Assembly (NCBI GenBank): GCA_947496215.1
Contig: CANMCF010000001.1
Location: 124,001 to 188,000 of the forward strand
Direction: 5' to 3'
Source: an uncultured Bizionia sp.
GTDB taxonomy: Bacteria; Bacteroidota; Bacteroidia; Flavobacteriales; Flavobacteriaceae
Length of the DNA stretch: 64,000 nucleotides
This document shows, piece after piece, positions 12,301 to 19,607 of this stretch (positions within the stretch are counted from its first letter, which is position 1; each line of letters starts with the position of its first letter). Both the position numbers and the translations under genes were made by a program. Below the pieces are notes generated by a model that was given only the letters and a program-made list of their open reading frames with translations, was not told the origin of the DNA and searched no databases.

Positions 12301-15300
12301 AATTTTTTGAAGGCGAATCCTTTGTCTACAAAATCCATAAGCGGTATTCAAACATCAATTAGAAACAGGGATTTCGAAGCTCAAAATGCGGAAGACGAAG
12401 TGTGTGTGATGTGTATTCCACAAACCATTTCTCCGGTGGCATGGAGTCAAACGGCCTATCAAACCAGCTTTGAAGCTTATATGAATGGTGTGGAAGGTTA
12501 CGCGATTCCCGAGTATTACGACCACGAATACTTCAGTGATATGAATTACCAATACATTCTGGATGGGTATTTGTATTATTTGGAAACTTTTGGAGCCAAT
12601 ACGACAGGAGGAATCAATGCCGCATCCAGCTATTTCATGATTATCTCAGAGTTCGGAGCAACAGCATTGAACTATGGTTACAATGATTATGCTGCGGTAG
12701 TGGATGCCTATTACGACTACGCTTGGATAGCAAGTGAAAGCAGGTTCTTGTTGTCAGATGAGACGGGGTATAGGACATGGAGTGAGTTCGTAAACTCGTA
12801 CTTGTCGGAGAATCCTCAGATTTGCCCACCAAGACCAATGTTCCCAGTCATAAACATTCCAGACAACGATACGCAAACCAACTGTGAGGAATTCTCGCAA
12901 AGCATAAGTGAAGCCTATGGAGCAGACAATTATGAAGCTTACATAGAGCGTTTGAAAAAAGAATTTAAAATGGCCTACACGCAAGCAGCATTGGCAAGTG
13001 TGACAGAAACATTCAAAGTGACATATTCCGACAAGGAATACCAATATACGCTATACTATTACGATCAAGCAGGGAATCTAACTCAAACGGTACCACCACA
13101 AGGTGTAAAGCGTACCGAGTTTGCAAACCTAGACAACACAGGGCTTGCACAGGATAGGGCCAACAACCCAGACGGTACGTTGGCACTACCGGTAACAGCC
13201 TTGCCTGCGCACGAGCTCAAAACGGAATACAAGTACAATTCATTGAACCAGTTGGTGTGGCAAAGTACTCTAGATGGAGGCATAACCCGCTTTGCATACG
13301 ACAAGTTGGGTAGAATCATCGCATCTCAAAATGCAAAGCAATTGGCAGATGTGGACTTCAATAAGATGAGCTATACCAAGTATGATGGCTTGGGACGTAT
13401 CACCGAAGCAGGGGAGATTGCCAATTCCACGGATTGGGCAGCAGCAGGGGGAACCTACCTCATAAACGATCATGGACAGCTTCAACACCGATTTAACGGA
13501 AGTTCCGGACAGGAAACCGTCGTAGTGGATGGGTTTGATGCCTACCTTTCCAAAGGAGAGGTCACCAAAACCCATTATGACGATAGAATCCTTGTGGAAG
13601 ATGGTCTTTACTCCAATCAATTGTTTACTGCTGGTTATACGGAATTCAATAGCATAAATAGAGTAACTGCAGTACTGTACTTCGACGCGATACAGGCAAA
13701 CCAAACCCCACAATTCGACAATGGATTGTTCTACAACTACGATGTGCACGGCAACGTAAAGGAATTGGTAACCTACATCACCGACTTAAAGGTTGCAAAT
13801 TGCGTGGAGACAAGTAGCAACAACATATTGGATTGCGAAGTGCACATAAAGAGGGTGCATTACGATTACGATCTCATAAGCGGAAATGTGAACCAGGTGA
13901 CCTTTCAACCTAACAAGGCAGACCAATTTATGCACCGTTACGAATATGATGCCGACAATAGAATAGTAAATGCAAAGACCTCAAAAGATGGATACATCTG
14001 GGAAGAAGATGCCAATTACGAATACTATGAACATGGACCATTGGCAAGGACGGAATTGGGAGACAAAAAGGTACAAGGTGTAGATTATGCCTATACGTTG
14101 CAAGGTTGGTTGAAAACGGTGAACGGGGAAAGTCTCACATCTACTCAAAACGACATGGGACATGATGGAGAAGGAACACATGCCAATGTAGCCAAAGATG
14201 CCTACGGATATTCTTTGAATTATTATGACAACGATTATTCTTCCATTGGAGGCATCAACAACCAAATATTGAAATTGACCAATCCTACCAATGTCTTGAC
14301 ATCAAATGACAGGAACCTTTACAATGGTAACATCAAGAGAATGGTTACGACATTGAGAGACAAGGATGAGCAAATGTTGAGTACGCAGGCAAACAACTAT
14401 GTCTATGACCAATTGAACCGAATTTCGAGTATGAATTCCCAAGCAGTCGTGGACAATTCTGGCAATGCGTCCTTGACTACAACCGATAGTTATGCCTCTT
14501 CGTATGAATACGATAGAAATGGAAACTTGAAGGTTTTGAAACGTGAGGTGCCAAATGAAGGAGCACTCTTCAACATAGACAATTTCGAATATCATTACGA
14601 CGATGAGAAGAAAAATAGATTGTTGACGGTACAGGATCATACCTCCCAAACCATTTTCGATAGCGATTTGAAAGACCAATTGAATCAATTGGGAGTTCCA
14701 AACTTCATTCAGTCAGATGCTTCGACACATAACTACGTCTATGATGAGATAGGGCAATTGATAGAGGACAAGACCGAGGGATTGAACATTTCTTGGAGGG
14801 TAGACGGAAAGGTGAAGGAGATTCACAAAACATTAGGAAGCGAAAACAAGACCATAAGGTTCAGTTATGATGGCCTTGGGAATCGTTTGGGCAAGGAAGT
14901 GATAAACGATGGAGATACCAATACGCTCAAAACCGTATATGCAAGAGATGCACAAGGAAATGTAATGGGAGTGTACGACAAGATAGGAACTGTAGATGCA
15001 GGAAACATATTGACTTTGGATGACGATCTCGTCCTGGAAAGCGATGTCATAACAAACGACCAAGGGACTCTAATAGCCCAAAATACGATAACCGTTGCAG
15101 GTGGAGCAAACAACTATACCGTAAATGCACCGGATGGCGAGTTGAATCTCGTTGCAGGGAACACGATCAGGTTGTTGCCAGGATTCGTAGCCAACTCGGG
15201 AAGCGTCTTTACAGCTGTAATAGGAGAAGGGCCACAATCGGACATTGCATCCTTCAAGTTGAAAGAGCACCACATCTATGGTAGCTCGCGATTGGGAGTA

Positions 15301-16587
15301 CAGGAAAGTAACATAACATTGTTGTCCAGTGTAACATCCAATACAACCGAAGAAGAAGACCTGTTCAAAAATGTAATAGGAGACAAACGTTATGAGCTAA
15401 GCAACCATTTGGGCAATGTATTGAGTGTGATCAGTGATAGTAAATTGGTGGATGTCAACAATAATATTGTTACCTTTAAATCTAACGTTCTTGCATATAA
15501 TGATTACTATCCTTTTGGGATGCTGCTGCCCAACCGAAATGGAAGCAGTGACAGCTACCGATATGGCTTCAATGGTAAGGAAAAAGATGATGAAGTTAAA
15601 GGGGAAGGTTTGCAGTATGACTATGGATTTAGAATCTATGATCCTAGAATAGCGAAGTTTTTATCTGAAGATCCATTAACAAAAGAATACCCTTGGTATA
15701 CACCATATCAGTTTGCAGGAAATACTCCTATTCAAGCTAATGATTTAGATGGATTAGAAGAAATCCATTATTCTTTAGTTTATGATAGAAATAATGGGAC
15801 AACTACTTTAAAATATTCACATTCTGTAGATATAATAGATCGATTTAATGATTTAGTTATTGATAGAGAAGCTACTCAGTGGATGGATCCTGGTGAGTAT
15901 CATTACGAGGAGAGAGTTGAAATTAATAAAAGAACACGTTATGTATTAGATATATATGATCCATCTTATGGAGAAGGAAGAGAAAATAGAACTGATACAT
16001 ATGCTACAAAAGTAAAAAGAACTAAAGATAGATTTAAAGGAAAATCATCAATTTCATCTGCAGGGTCTGGATATGCAGAAGCTTATACGTTTGATGTATA
16101 TGATTATGCTGCTGCTACTTCTGGAAAATCAGAATTGAGTAATGCGGAAAAAGATCAAGTCGATTTTGATACTTTTATGTTAATGCTTGAAGCTGTTCCT
16201 GTAGGAAGAATATTAGGGAAACTACGATTTATTGCTCATGTTAAAGTTTTAACTAAGGGAGAACGGATAGTATTATTTTCTAAAATGTTAGAAAATTCAC
16301 CAGGAGCTAAAACTGTTGATGAAGCTATGAAATTGGTGAATTCTACCTTGGATAAAGTAGAAGATATGTATAGTGGAGTAAAAAAGAATCCAAATGCAGC
16401 AAAAATGCCAAATAGAGATGATGGAAGAATGTATGGAATATTAGATGATACATATGTTACAAGAAAAGCAGATGGAAGTGCAGTTGCTCGTACAAAAGGA
16501 AATATAATTGAATTTGGTAGTGAAGGAAGTATAAAAATATTAACAAAAGATAAATCAAAAGTCTTATTAGATAAACCTGGAGGTTAA
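6349..16587 (+). CDS. Giant Rhs (YD-repeat) protein with C-terminal toxin-like tip
   Basis: 3412 residues. Order: signal peptide (MKNSIVGIMLLLIMGAGAQ after an alternative upstream Met), a fibronectin-III-like stretch near 205-275, the DUF6443-type segment near 325-390, and a long Cys-containing region with two blocks of thrombospondin type 3 calcium motifs (DTDGDGIPDLCDD near 1580 and DQDGDGIGDKCDNC near 1785). YD repeats run from about 2230, and the Rhs-associated core with [12 protein letters not shown] lies near 3052. The last ~275 residues after NDLDGLEE form a separate tip, and base composition becomes clearly more AT-rich from about 15,460 on. In known Rhs proteins the YD repeats form a shell around a polymorphic C-terminal toxin. 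I do not recognise this toxin family. A small immunity candidate follows 5 nt downstream. Confidence 0.9.
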   Translation: MKFTILNYMKNSIVGIMLLLIMGAGAQNDIPRVHEQLTFGSQNETDLSSFIGGPDPIPTFIESGIGATNTATTNPETYVLLGIDNDRAPFENYTFQLVLNITPVLSDGQLDAPNAYEKTLSVNFKPESNSGNGLDQVYHRIENSYGAKLEVVGYTKTTEAGSSAEVPDNVELRVGFKAIRVFDLNGQPAPSPNIVYNNLTNEYEVNWQSVSGALSYDVEWSWVDTYGNEFATMTIETFEKNSTRINTKNTSYNITNIYDLGKLFYRVRAVGRFIDDYNTNYHGPWSNQSNPLDEILINPHDEDKNWQFQASYAEEGKKKEVISYFDGTLRNRQTVTKINSDDNAIVGEVIYDNQGRPAIEVLPVPAGDNKLQYYSNFNRNMAGKKYSHLDFDWDVPSTNVNICDINVSGMSTIQGASRYYSSENASTSEFKDFIPDAEFYPFSQIEYTADNTGRIKRKSGVGTTHRLGTDKEMKYFYSKPYQEELDRLFGYNVGYDVHYKKNAVIDPNGQASISYIDPQGRTIATALVSDNPTDGNGDVLLGLDDENNDALHLTTQLDLMSIGANDLYNTGEFVGFSMDDAYRFNANKTVLKSGLHTFNYDLKIEGAFTNDCLANNPIFENKGYPFVFDLTLNATNDCGNPLSSNLPIEDKLVDETQFNPLNYTSPDDVSLIDLNSVSNTDVDFSVTPPIGDMGVYKLLKVDKAVLDLFTEDYIRRAKAAGCILEASVFDANASISGCFTTCQECVDAIAIDQTDYVTTQMAEYAFLDLDQETQDALNDRFIREYELLVDACMINCETDGINTTEEDAADSISCNVMTMTLVNDMKLLGQYGLYVSSEDEANQDELEEFPLVPVETSIFSDANVLASPFVLDLISTAYPTTTTVSWKTPFHPDYQTADPAHYYDLAGNIIKIAIPITYNDNLGVFESIYPVMDNLVLEEDSLNPGFANIEPQQLQNFEHYKLFWNDTWAESLVTFHPEYSYVHIAKQLCTMTNQITTTLPIDNGAGTTTGTFYVNIDGYANYLESLSYADAVAAGYLTEGNQSIVTQDPFLGNAIASEFVNVPMTSLMHKTVMVNAMSNYEGSNKTMLYMSFMPLACNSIGACNNIVYNPNGLSTEDKEHFWDIYRSTYLSFRDRIKSVVANTYAIGEGTYNACIGSTTNAGDPILGLNTYGWPATNGAQSGNDICGINAALFFDKEKRIVSEDYNYDSNQSSTQTGQDLEALTDYQFYVQSGQCPMGRDFEAFVKGITEDTNNSGTSNFGDFGSFQGNYLSMDLFEDLGGLPTYDDTDGDGELEIVNPNTGIAINGTAGTTSDQWKVTIDVANPNMTLDPIQFNLPSNSAYAWSSYNSTWVIREIKNFDYTTYDVTTNPIVFSFEMVAKIGAPNSNVILEEIVISGTTTARIGECSIEGQDDVAVDGNGDTIGEELGTGGPLNDEDCEDKTNFRLGLKNVLNALNDANQLTNNGVALSTVAGTAYTESNLPQLFGDLSNAAIWDFNGDHPTIKVNGNVVFDLNFDDQNFVQVLLGLGGGVNYFDAVTFGNTEGILKIAIATSQGIDVNESTITILDYDCCSYITGNDCGDIDTDGDGIPDLCDDTPCGEVDTDGDGIYDFCDSNDDCHLLTCDTAFIGVLNYLNGNNNLLSNLFTLSEQPSFEGSCLQAFYQIDSGDTLVWTSISGTHFLLKRNGITIVDFFANVDVSAINVQTFDSITFDQNDSPTNLRYYGAIGYTTVTGASNSFDYSRSIFQCDFNNLCNNPNGFDYDQDGVDDGCDNCLNFSNPNQEDQDGDGIGDKCDNCVSLSNPNQEDLNSNDIGDACDTDSTGCLFPIQELQTTFLPNMKSAFNTVLNENVPFNSYVTISNAQIDNWVQENNLLNRFQVAYNNGFGESFSNFVDVRCHKSTLFQDSMHIKWSIVPGANPAKTCGVTLYPIPDLDNLTEIQNLEFLDNNNVVKITGLYEDGSTQEFDAAIQVTMKRHGSTILNGFCNFLKANPLSTKSISGIQTSIRNRDFEAQNAEDEVCVMCIPQTISPVAWSQTAYQTSFEAYMNGVEGYAIPEYYDHEYFSDMNYQYILDGYLYYLETFGANTTGGINAASSYFMIISEFGATALNYGYNDYAAVVDAYYDYAWIASESRFLLSDETGYRTWSEFVNSYLSENPQICPPRPMFPVINIPDNDTQTNCEEFSQSISEAYGADNYEAYIERLKKEFKMAYTQAALASVTETFKVTYSDKEYQYTLYYYDQAGNLTQTVPPQGVKRTEFANLDNTGLAQDRANNPDGTLALPVTALPAHELKTEYKYNSLNQLVWQSTLDGGITRFAYDKLGRIIASQNAKQLADVDFNKMSYTKYDGLGRITEAGEIANSTDWAAAGGTYLINDHGQLQHRFNGSSGQETVVVDGFDAYLSKGEVTKTHYDDRILVEDGLYSNQLFTAGYTEFNSINRVTAVLYFDAIQANQTPQFDNGLFYNYDVHGNVKELVTYITDLKVANCVETSSNNILDCEVHIKRVHYDYDLISGNVNQVTFQPNKADQFMHRYEYDADNRIVNAKTSKDGYIWEEDANYEYYEHGPLARTELGDKKVQGVDYAYTLQGWLKTVNGESLTSTQNDMGHDGEGTHANVAKDAYGYSLNYYDNDYSSIGGINNQILKLTNPTNVLTSNDRNLYNGNIKRMVTTLRDKDEQMLSTQANNYVYDQLNRISSMNSQAVVDNSGNASLTTTDSYASSYEYDRNGNLKVLKREVPNEGALFNIDNFEYHYDDEKKNRLLTVQDHTSQTIFDSDLKDQLNQLGVPNFIQSDASTHNYVYDEIGQLIEDKTEGLNISWRVDGKVKEIHKTLGSENKTIRFSYDGLGNRLGKEVINDGDTNTLKTVYARDAQGNVMGVYDKIGTVDAGNILTLDDDLVLESDVITNDQGTLIAQNTITVAGGANNYTVNAPDGELNLVAGNTIRLLPGFVANSGSVFTAVIGEGPQSDIASFKLKEHHIYGSSRLGVQESNITLLSSVTSNTTEEEDLFKNVIGDKRYELSNHLGNVLSVISDSKLVDVNNNIVTFKSNVLAYNDYYPFGMLLPNRNGSSDSYRYGFNGKEKDDEVKGEGLQYDYGFRIYDPRIAKFLSEDPLTKEYPWYTPYQFAGNTPIQANDLDGLEEIHYSLVYDRNNGTTTLKYSHSVDIIDRFNDLVIDREATQWMDPGEYHYEERVEINKRTRYVLDIYDPSYGEGRENRTDTYATKVKRTKDRFKGKSSISSAGSGYAEAYTFDVYDYAAATSGKSELSNAEKDQVDFDTFMLMLEAVPVGRILGKLRFIAHVKVLTKGERIVLFSKMLENSPGAKTVDEAMKLVNSTLDKVEDMYSGVKKNPNAAKMPNRDDGRMYGILDDTYVTRKADGSAVARTKGNIIEFGSEGSIKILTKDKSKVLLDKPGG
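15502..15608 (+). repeat. Rhs core copy A of an inverted pair
   Basis: A 107-nt core segment shared with 20641-20747 in inverted orientation and without gaps. The outer 23 nt (15502-15524, coding DYYPFGM) and the inner 26 nt (15583-15608, coding KDDEVKGEG) are identical to the partner, including third codon positions. The nucleotides between differ mostly at synonymous sites. Sequence outside the pair is not alike. Confidence 0.85.
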
Positions 16588-16592
16588 AAATT

Positions 16593-16868
16593 ATGATAGA
16601 TATTATAAAAACAAAAGAATATATTGTAACCTTGTTTAGAAATTATAATATATTTATTGATGACTTTAAGGTTAATGAACTTGTTTTTATTCATATAGAT
16701 TTCATTAATTTCAATGATAAAGAATTATGTATAGAATTGCATAAAGAATGGGTCGGCGTAACTATTTTAGATAAATCATTGAAGATTGACTTTTCCTCTA
16801 ATGATGAAGTTTTTACAACTGTTGAAGATTTGAACAAAAGTTTGAGATTATTAAAAAAAATAATTTAA
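16593..16868 (+). CDS. Candidate immunity protein for the Rhs tip
   Basis: 91 residues, no signal peptide and no membrane segment, acidic, rich in Ile, Asp and Asn. It starts 5 nt after the stop of the giant Rhs gene, the standard place of the cognate immunity gene in polymorphic toxin loci, and has the same AT-rich composition as the toxin tip. No family is recognised by eye. The call rests on position, size and composition, so function is inferred. Confidence 0.6.
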   Translation: MIDIIKTKEYIVTLFRNYNIFIDDFKVNELVFIHIDFINFNDKELCIELHKEWVGVTILDKSLKIDFSSNDEVFTTVEDLNKSLRLLKKII

Positions 16869-16896
16869 GAAGGAAAGAATATTAATAGAAGTTTTT

Positions 16897-17295
16897 ATGA
16901 AAGAAAAGTTGAAATATTTGTTCTTATTTGCTTATTCATTTTTATTCTCACAAAGCTTGATTTGCGATGATTTTAAAGAAGGTGAATTTATAGTTGAATA
17001 TACTTTATTTAATGCTTCTTTTGAATTAGAAAGAAAAGATAATATAGATATTTCAAAAAGTAAGAATGGCGATGTTATTTATGGAAATATCGAATGGGTT
17101 AATGAGTGTGATTATATAATTAAATATGATTCTATTAAAATGAATCTAAACGAGCAAATGAAAAAGTTAAATGAAAGAGGAGGATTATTGGTTGAATTTG
17201 TGAAAATAGAAGATAGTTGTATGTATTCAAAAATGAAATTTTTTGACGAAGATAAAGAAGGACAAATTATCAAGATGTATAGGAATAGTAGGTAA
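16897..17295 (+). CDS. Small exported protein next to the immunity gene, unknown
   Basis: 132 residues. The N-terminus (MKEKLKYLFLFAYSFLFSQS) is a signal peptide. The mature part contains DDFKEGEFIVEYTL and EWVNECDYIIKYDS, a pattern I associate with a family of small secreted Bacteroidetes proteins of unknown function that are common near Rhs tips and other accessory genes. It is 28 nt after the immunity candidate and shares its AT-rich composition. It may be a second, periplasmic immunity factor or simply a passenger of the cassette. Confidence 0.6.
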   Translation: MKEKLKYLFLFAYSFLFSQSLICDDFKEGEFIVEYTLFNASFELERKDNIDISKSKNGDVIYGNIEWVNECDYIIKYDSIKMNLNEQMKKLNERGGLLVEFVKIEDSCMYSKMKFFDEDKEGQIIKMYRNSR

Positions 17296-17309
17296 GGTAA
17301 TGACTCGAT

Positions 17310-17403
17310 AGCGCGGATTTGTACCTGGCACTAATCCCCCGCTGTTCCATAGTATGCGCTACTGCTAGCTTTTAGCTAGTAGCCTCGCTACCGCATTCTA
17401 TGG
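17310..17403. repeat. Twin palindrome downstream of the IS110 remnant
   Basis: Two strong stem-loops lie in a row. The first pairs AGCG-C-GGATT (17310-17319) with AATCC-CC-CGCT (17333-17343). The second pairs 17347-17358 with 17392-17403 (11 of 12 positions) and contains an inner 9-bp hairpin with a TTT loop (17362-17370 with 17374-17382). The block lies between the small exported protein and the 3' end of the transposase remnant. It may be the non-coding end of the insertion element or an independent REP-like unit. Confidence 0.6.
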
Positions 17404-17431
17404 ATAAAAACAAGTAAAAAGCAATAAATAA

Positions 17432-18153
17432 TTAGGCAGCAAAATTATGTATATTCACATAGGGTTGTTGCCTTTTAATTACCGCAAAAACACGATGTAA
17501 TACTTTGTTTCTAATATTGTTTAACACGAGCATTTTATTTTTTCCTTTTTCTACTTTAGCTTCAAAATAAGTTTTAAGTTGATAGTCGTACTTTTTGGCA
17601 TTCAAGGCACACATATTTAGTAATGATTTTAGTTTTTTATCTGCTAAATGGTTTACTTTATTTCTACCATTAATGCTAGAACCAGATTGATATGGAAAAG
17701 GAGCTACTCCGGCATAACAAGCTAACTGTCTAGCATTTTCAAAAGCAGTAAATCCTTTAGTCATAATAAGTAAATAAGTTGCTGTTTGTGGTCCAATCCC
17801 TGGTACACTTTGTGCTAATTGGTAGTTTTTATTTAAAGCCTCATCATTAACTATTAAATCTAAAATTTGAGTATCAATCTGTTTCAGATTTTTCTTTAAG
17901 TTTTTAATTATACTACTGTTTGTTTTAACCAACTCTTTAATAATTTCTTTAGGTAAAAATTGTTCCGATTCTTTATTGTTTCCAAAAGATCTAATTGTTT
18001 TTACAATCTTTTCTCTTTGAGTATAAAGTACTTTAAGTTTGGTTAAGTGTAATTCTGTAAAAGTAGATAGTTTTAATTTAAAGCCATTTGCTAAAGCATA
18101 TTGCGCAATCATTAAGGCATCGGATTTGTCAGATTTACCTCTTTTAATGCCTG
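17432..18153 (-). pseudogene. IS110-family transposase, 5'-truncated
   Basis: The C-terminal 226 residues (from ATG at 18112) plus about 13 further in-frame codons upstream (GKSDKSDAL before the Met) match the second half of an IS110-family transposase. The RuvC-like domain's tail motif comes first, then a helix-rich linker, then the helix-hairpin-helix PGIGPQTATYLL and the conserved YAGVAPFPYQSGSS of the transposase_20 domain. The first ~100 residues with the leading DEDD acidic residues are gone; the frame runs directly into a REP sequence at 18154. The element is therefore dead by itself. It lies between the two opposing Rhs tip cassettes. Confidence 0.85.
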
Positions 18154-18154
18154 T

Positions 18155-18187
18155 CCCCGCTAGCGCTCGTCTGTGACGAGTGACGTA
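18155..18187 (-). repeat. REP copy 1 (hairpin CTCGTC-TGT-GACGAG)
   Basis: A GC-rich motif CCCCGCTAGCG is followed by the perfect hairpin CTCGTC-TGT-GACGAG and TGACGTA. This copy borders the broken end of the IS110 gene. The same sequence recurs at 18325 and, inverted, at 19053 around the RAYT gene, which identifies it as the RAYT's cognate REP. Confidence 0.85.
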
Positions 18188-18246
18188 CCGAGTAAACAGA
18201 AACTACAAAGTCTTTACTAAAAAGTAAGGGTTTTGTTGTTTTTATA

Positions 18247-18324
18247 TTACCCATCCAAGAAACCTGCATTATCGATTTCCAATACTGTATTGTCATCTTG
18301 AAAGTTTCTGGCACTGGAATATTT
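18247..18324 (-). pseudogene. 3' remnant of a second RAYT gene
   Basis: Read on the minus strand, the last ~25 codons of a RAYT are present (KYSSARNFQDDNTVLEID and so on to FLDG-stop). They are nearly identical to the end of the intact RAYT at 18433-18993 but inverted and with several substitutions. Together with REP copy 1 it forms a ~170-nt arm (18155-18324) that is the inverted repeat of 18916-19087. The remnant is cut by REP copy 2 at 18325. Confidence 0.85.
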
Positions 18325-18357
18325 CCCCCGCTAGCGCTCGTCTGTGACGAGTGACGT
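18325..18357 (-). repeat. REP copy 2
   Basis: CCCCCGCTAGCG followed by the hairpin CTCGTC-TGT-GACGAG and TGACGTA, in the same orientation as copy 1. It lies 75 nt upstream of the RAYT start codon and abuts the RAYT remnant. Confidence 0.85.
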
Positions 18358-18432
18358 ATAGAGAAAGCATAACAAAGAGAATAAAAAACAAAGCTTCCAC
18401 AGAAATGTAGGAGCTTTTTGTATTTTAGTTTA

Positions 18433-18993
18433 ATGAGTAGAAAATATAAGTTTCATAACAAAAGTGGGGTGTATTTTGTAAGTTTTGCCACAGTATATTG
18501 GCTAGATGTTTTTACTAGACAAATCTATTTTAATGTATTGGTAGATAGTGTTAATTATTGCAGAGCAGAAAAAGGAATGGAGTTGTATGCTTACTGCTTC
18601 ATGCCTAGTCATATACATTTTATATTTAGGTCAAAGAATGAACAACCTACAGAATTATTGAGAGATTTTAAAAAGCATACATCAAAAGTACTTATTGAAG
18701 CCATTAATAACAATCCACAAGAAAGTAGAAAGGAATGGTTGCTATGGATGTTTGAACAAGCAGGAAAAAAACAAGGAAATGTTACAAAACATCAGTTTTG
18801 GCAACATCATAACAAACCTATCGAATTATGGAGTGAAAAAGTAATAAAACAAAAGATAGATTACATACATAACAATCCTGTTGAAACGGGCTTTGTAACT
18901 AACCCAATAGATTGGAAATATTCCAGTGTCAGAAACTTTCAAGATGACAATACAGTATTGGAAATCGATGATGTAGGTTTCTTGGATGGCTAA
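18433..18993 (+). CDS. REP-associated tyrosine transposase (RAYT, Y1/HUH)
   Basis: 186 residues from the ATG at 18433; the upstream in-frame TTG at 18418 is less likely. It is an intact Y1 single-strand transposase: the HUH motif is H60-I-H62 in FMPSHIHFIF and the catalytic Tyr is Y144 in KQKIDYIHNNPVETGFV, both typical of the TnpA_REP/Y1_Tnp family. RAYTs cut and join single-stranded REP hairpins. The gene is flanked by REP copy 2 upstream and inverted REP copy 3 downstream, the classical arrangement. The element sits between the IS110 remnant and the candidate immunity gene of the orphan Rhs tip and probably broke both. Confidence 0.92.
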   Translation: MSRKYKFHNKSGVYFVSFATVYWLDVFTRQIYFNVLVDSVNYCRAEKGMELYAYCFMPSHIHFIFRSKNEQPTELLRDFKKHTSKVLIEAINNNPQESRKEWLLWMFEQAGKKQGNVTKHQFWQHHNKPIELWSEKVIKQKIDYIHNNPVETGFVTNPIDWKYSSVRNFQDDNTVLEIDDVGFLDG

Positions 18994-19052
18994 TATAAAA
19001 ACAACAAAACCTTTACTTTTTAGTAAAGACTTTGTAGTTTCTGTTTACTCGG

Positions 19053-19087
19053 TACGTCACTCGTCACAGACGAGCGCTAGCGGGGGG
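19053..19087 (+). repeat. REP copy 3 (inverted)
   Basis: TACGTCACTCGTC-ACA-GACGAGCGC and CTAGCGGGGGG, inverted relative to copies 1 and 2, 59 nt after the RAYT stop. It also supplies the stop region of the minus-strand gene that ends here, so it marks the insertion point into that gene. Confidence 0.85.
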
Positions 19088-19603
19088 TAGCTGGGCTTTT
19101 TTCCACAAACTTGGATTATCCACAAAATAAGGAATACTTTTATCGAAATTAATATCTTTAGGTAATAAATTTAACGATTTTGCTAGTGATAATTCGTAAC
19201 GGTTTTCTTTAATTACTATAAAATCATTGTCAAATTCTTTTTCTTCAACTAAGAAAACCTTTCTATATTTCGTAACTAGTATCCATTGAAATGGATCATT
19301 GCTTTCATCATTTATTAAAATATTAGAATTAAAATAAACATTCAATTCAATAGATAATAATAGATTATTATATATACCAACAAATTTAGAGATATTCTGC
19401 AAAGTATAGATATTTAACTCTATGAAATAACCTCGTTCATCAGTATCAGATAGATTAATAATTTCATATTTAATTTTAATCTTTTCTTGTTCATCTAATA
19501 ATTCACTTACTTGATTTTTTTTAACACTAAATACATTTGACAATGCCCTTTTTAGAACTTCAATATCTATTTTAAAATTAAAATAACAAACAAAATGTGT
19601 CAT
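19064..19603 (-). CDS. Candidate immunity protein of the orphan Rhs tip, 3' end altered by REP
   Basis: 179 residues in this frame, soluble, acidic, Asn/Ile/Leu-rich, no signal peptide and no recognised family. It starts 4 nt after the stop of the orphan Rhs tip, the place of the cognate immunity gene. The natural sequence runs to about SLWKKAQ; the last residues (LPPASARL) are read from REP copy 3, so the original C-terminus was probably lost or replaced when the RAYT/REP unit arrived. Whether the protein still works is not visible. Confidence 0.6.
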   Translation of the reverse strand: MTHFVCYFNFKIDIEVLKRALSNVFSVKKNQVSELLDEQEKIKIKYEIINLSDTDERGYFIELNIYTLQNISKFVGIYNNLLLSIELNVYFNSNILINDESNDPFQWILVTKYRKVFLVEEKEFDNDFIVIKENRYELSLAKSLNLLPKDINFDKSIPYFVDNPSLWKKAQLPPASARL

Positions 19604-19607
19604 GGTT

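Noticed and set aside
6349..16587. Type VI secretion effector
   Set aside because: No VgrG, PAAR or Tss gene is in the window and the protein has its own signal peptide; the Bacteroidetes surface Rhs model fits better.
18155..19087. CRISPR array
   Set aside because: The repeated sequence occurs three times in two orientations around a Y1 transposase with no spacer regularity; it is a REP/RAYT set.
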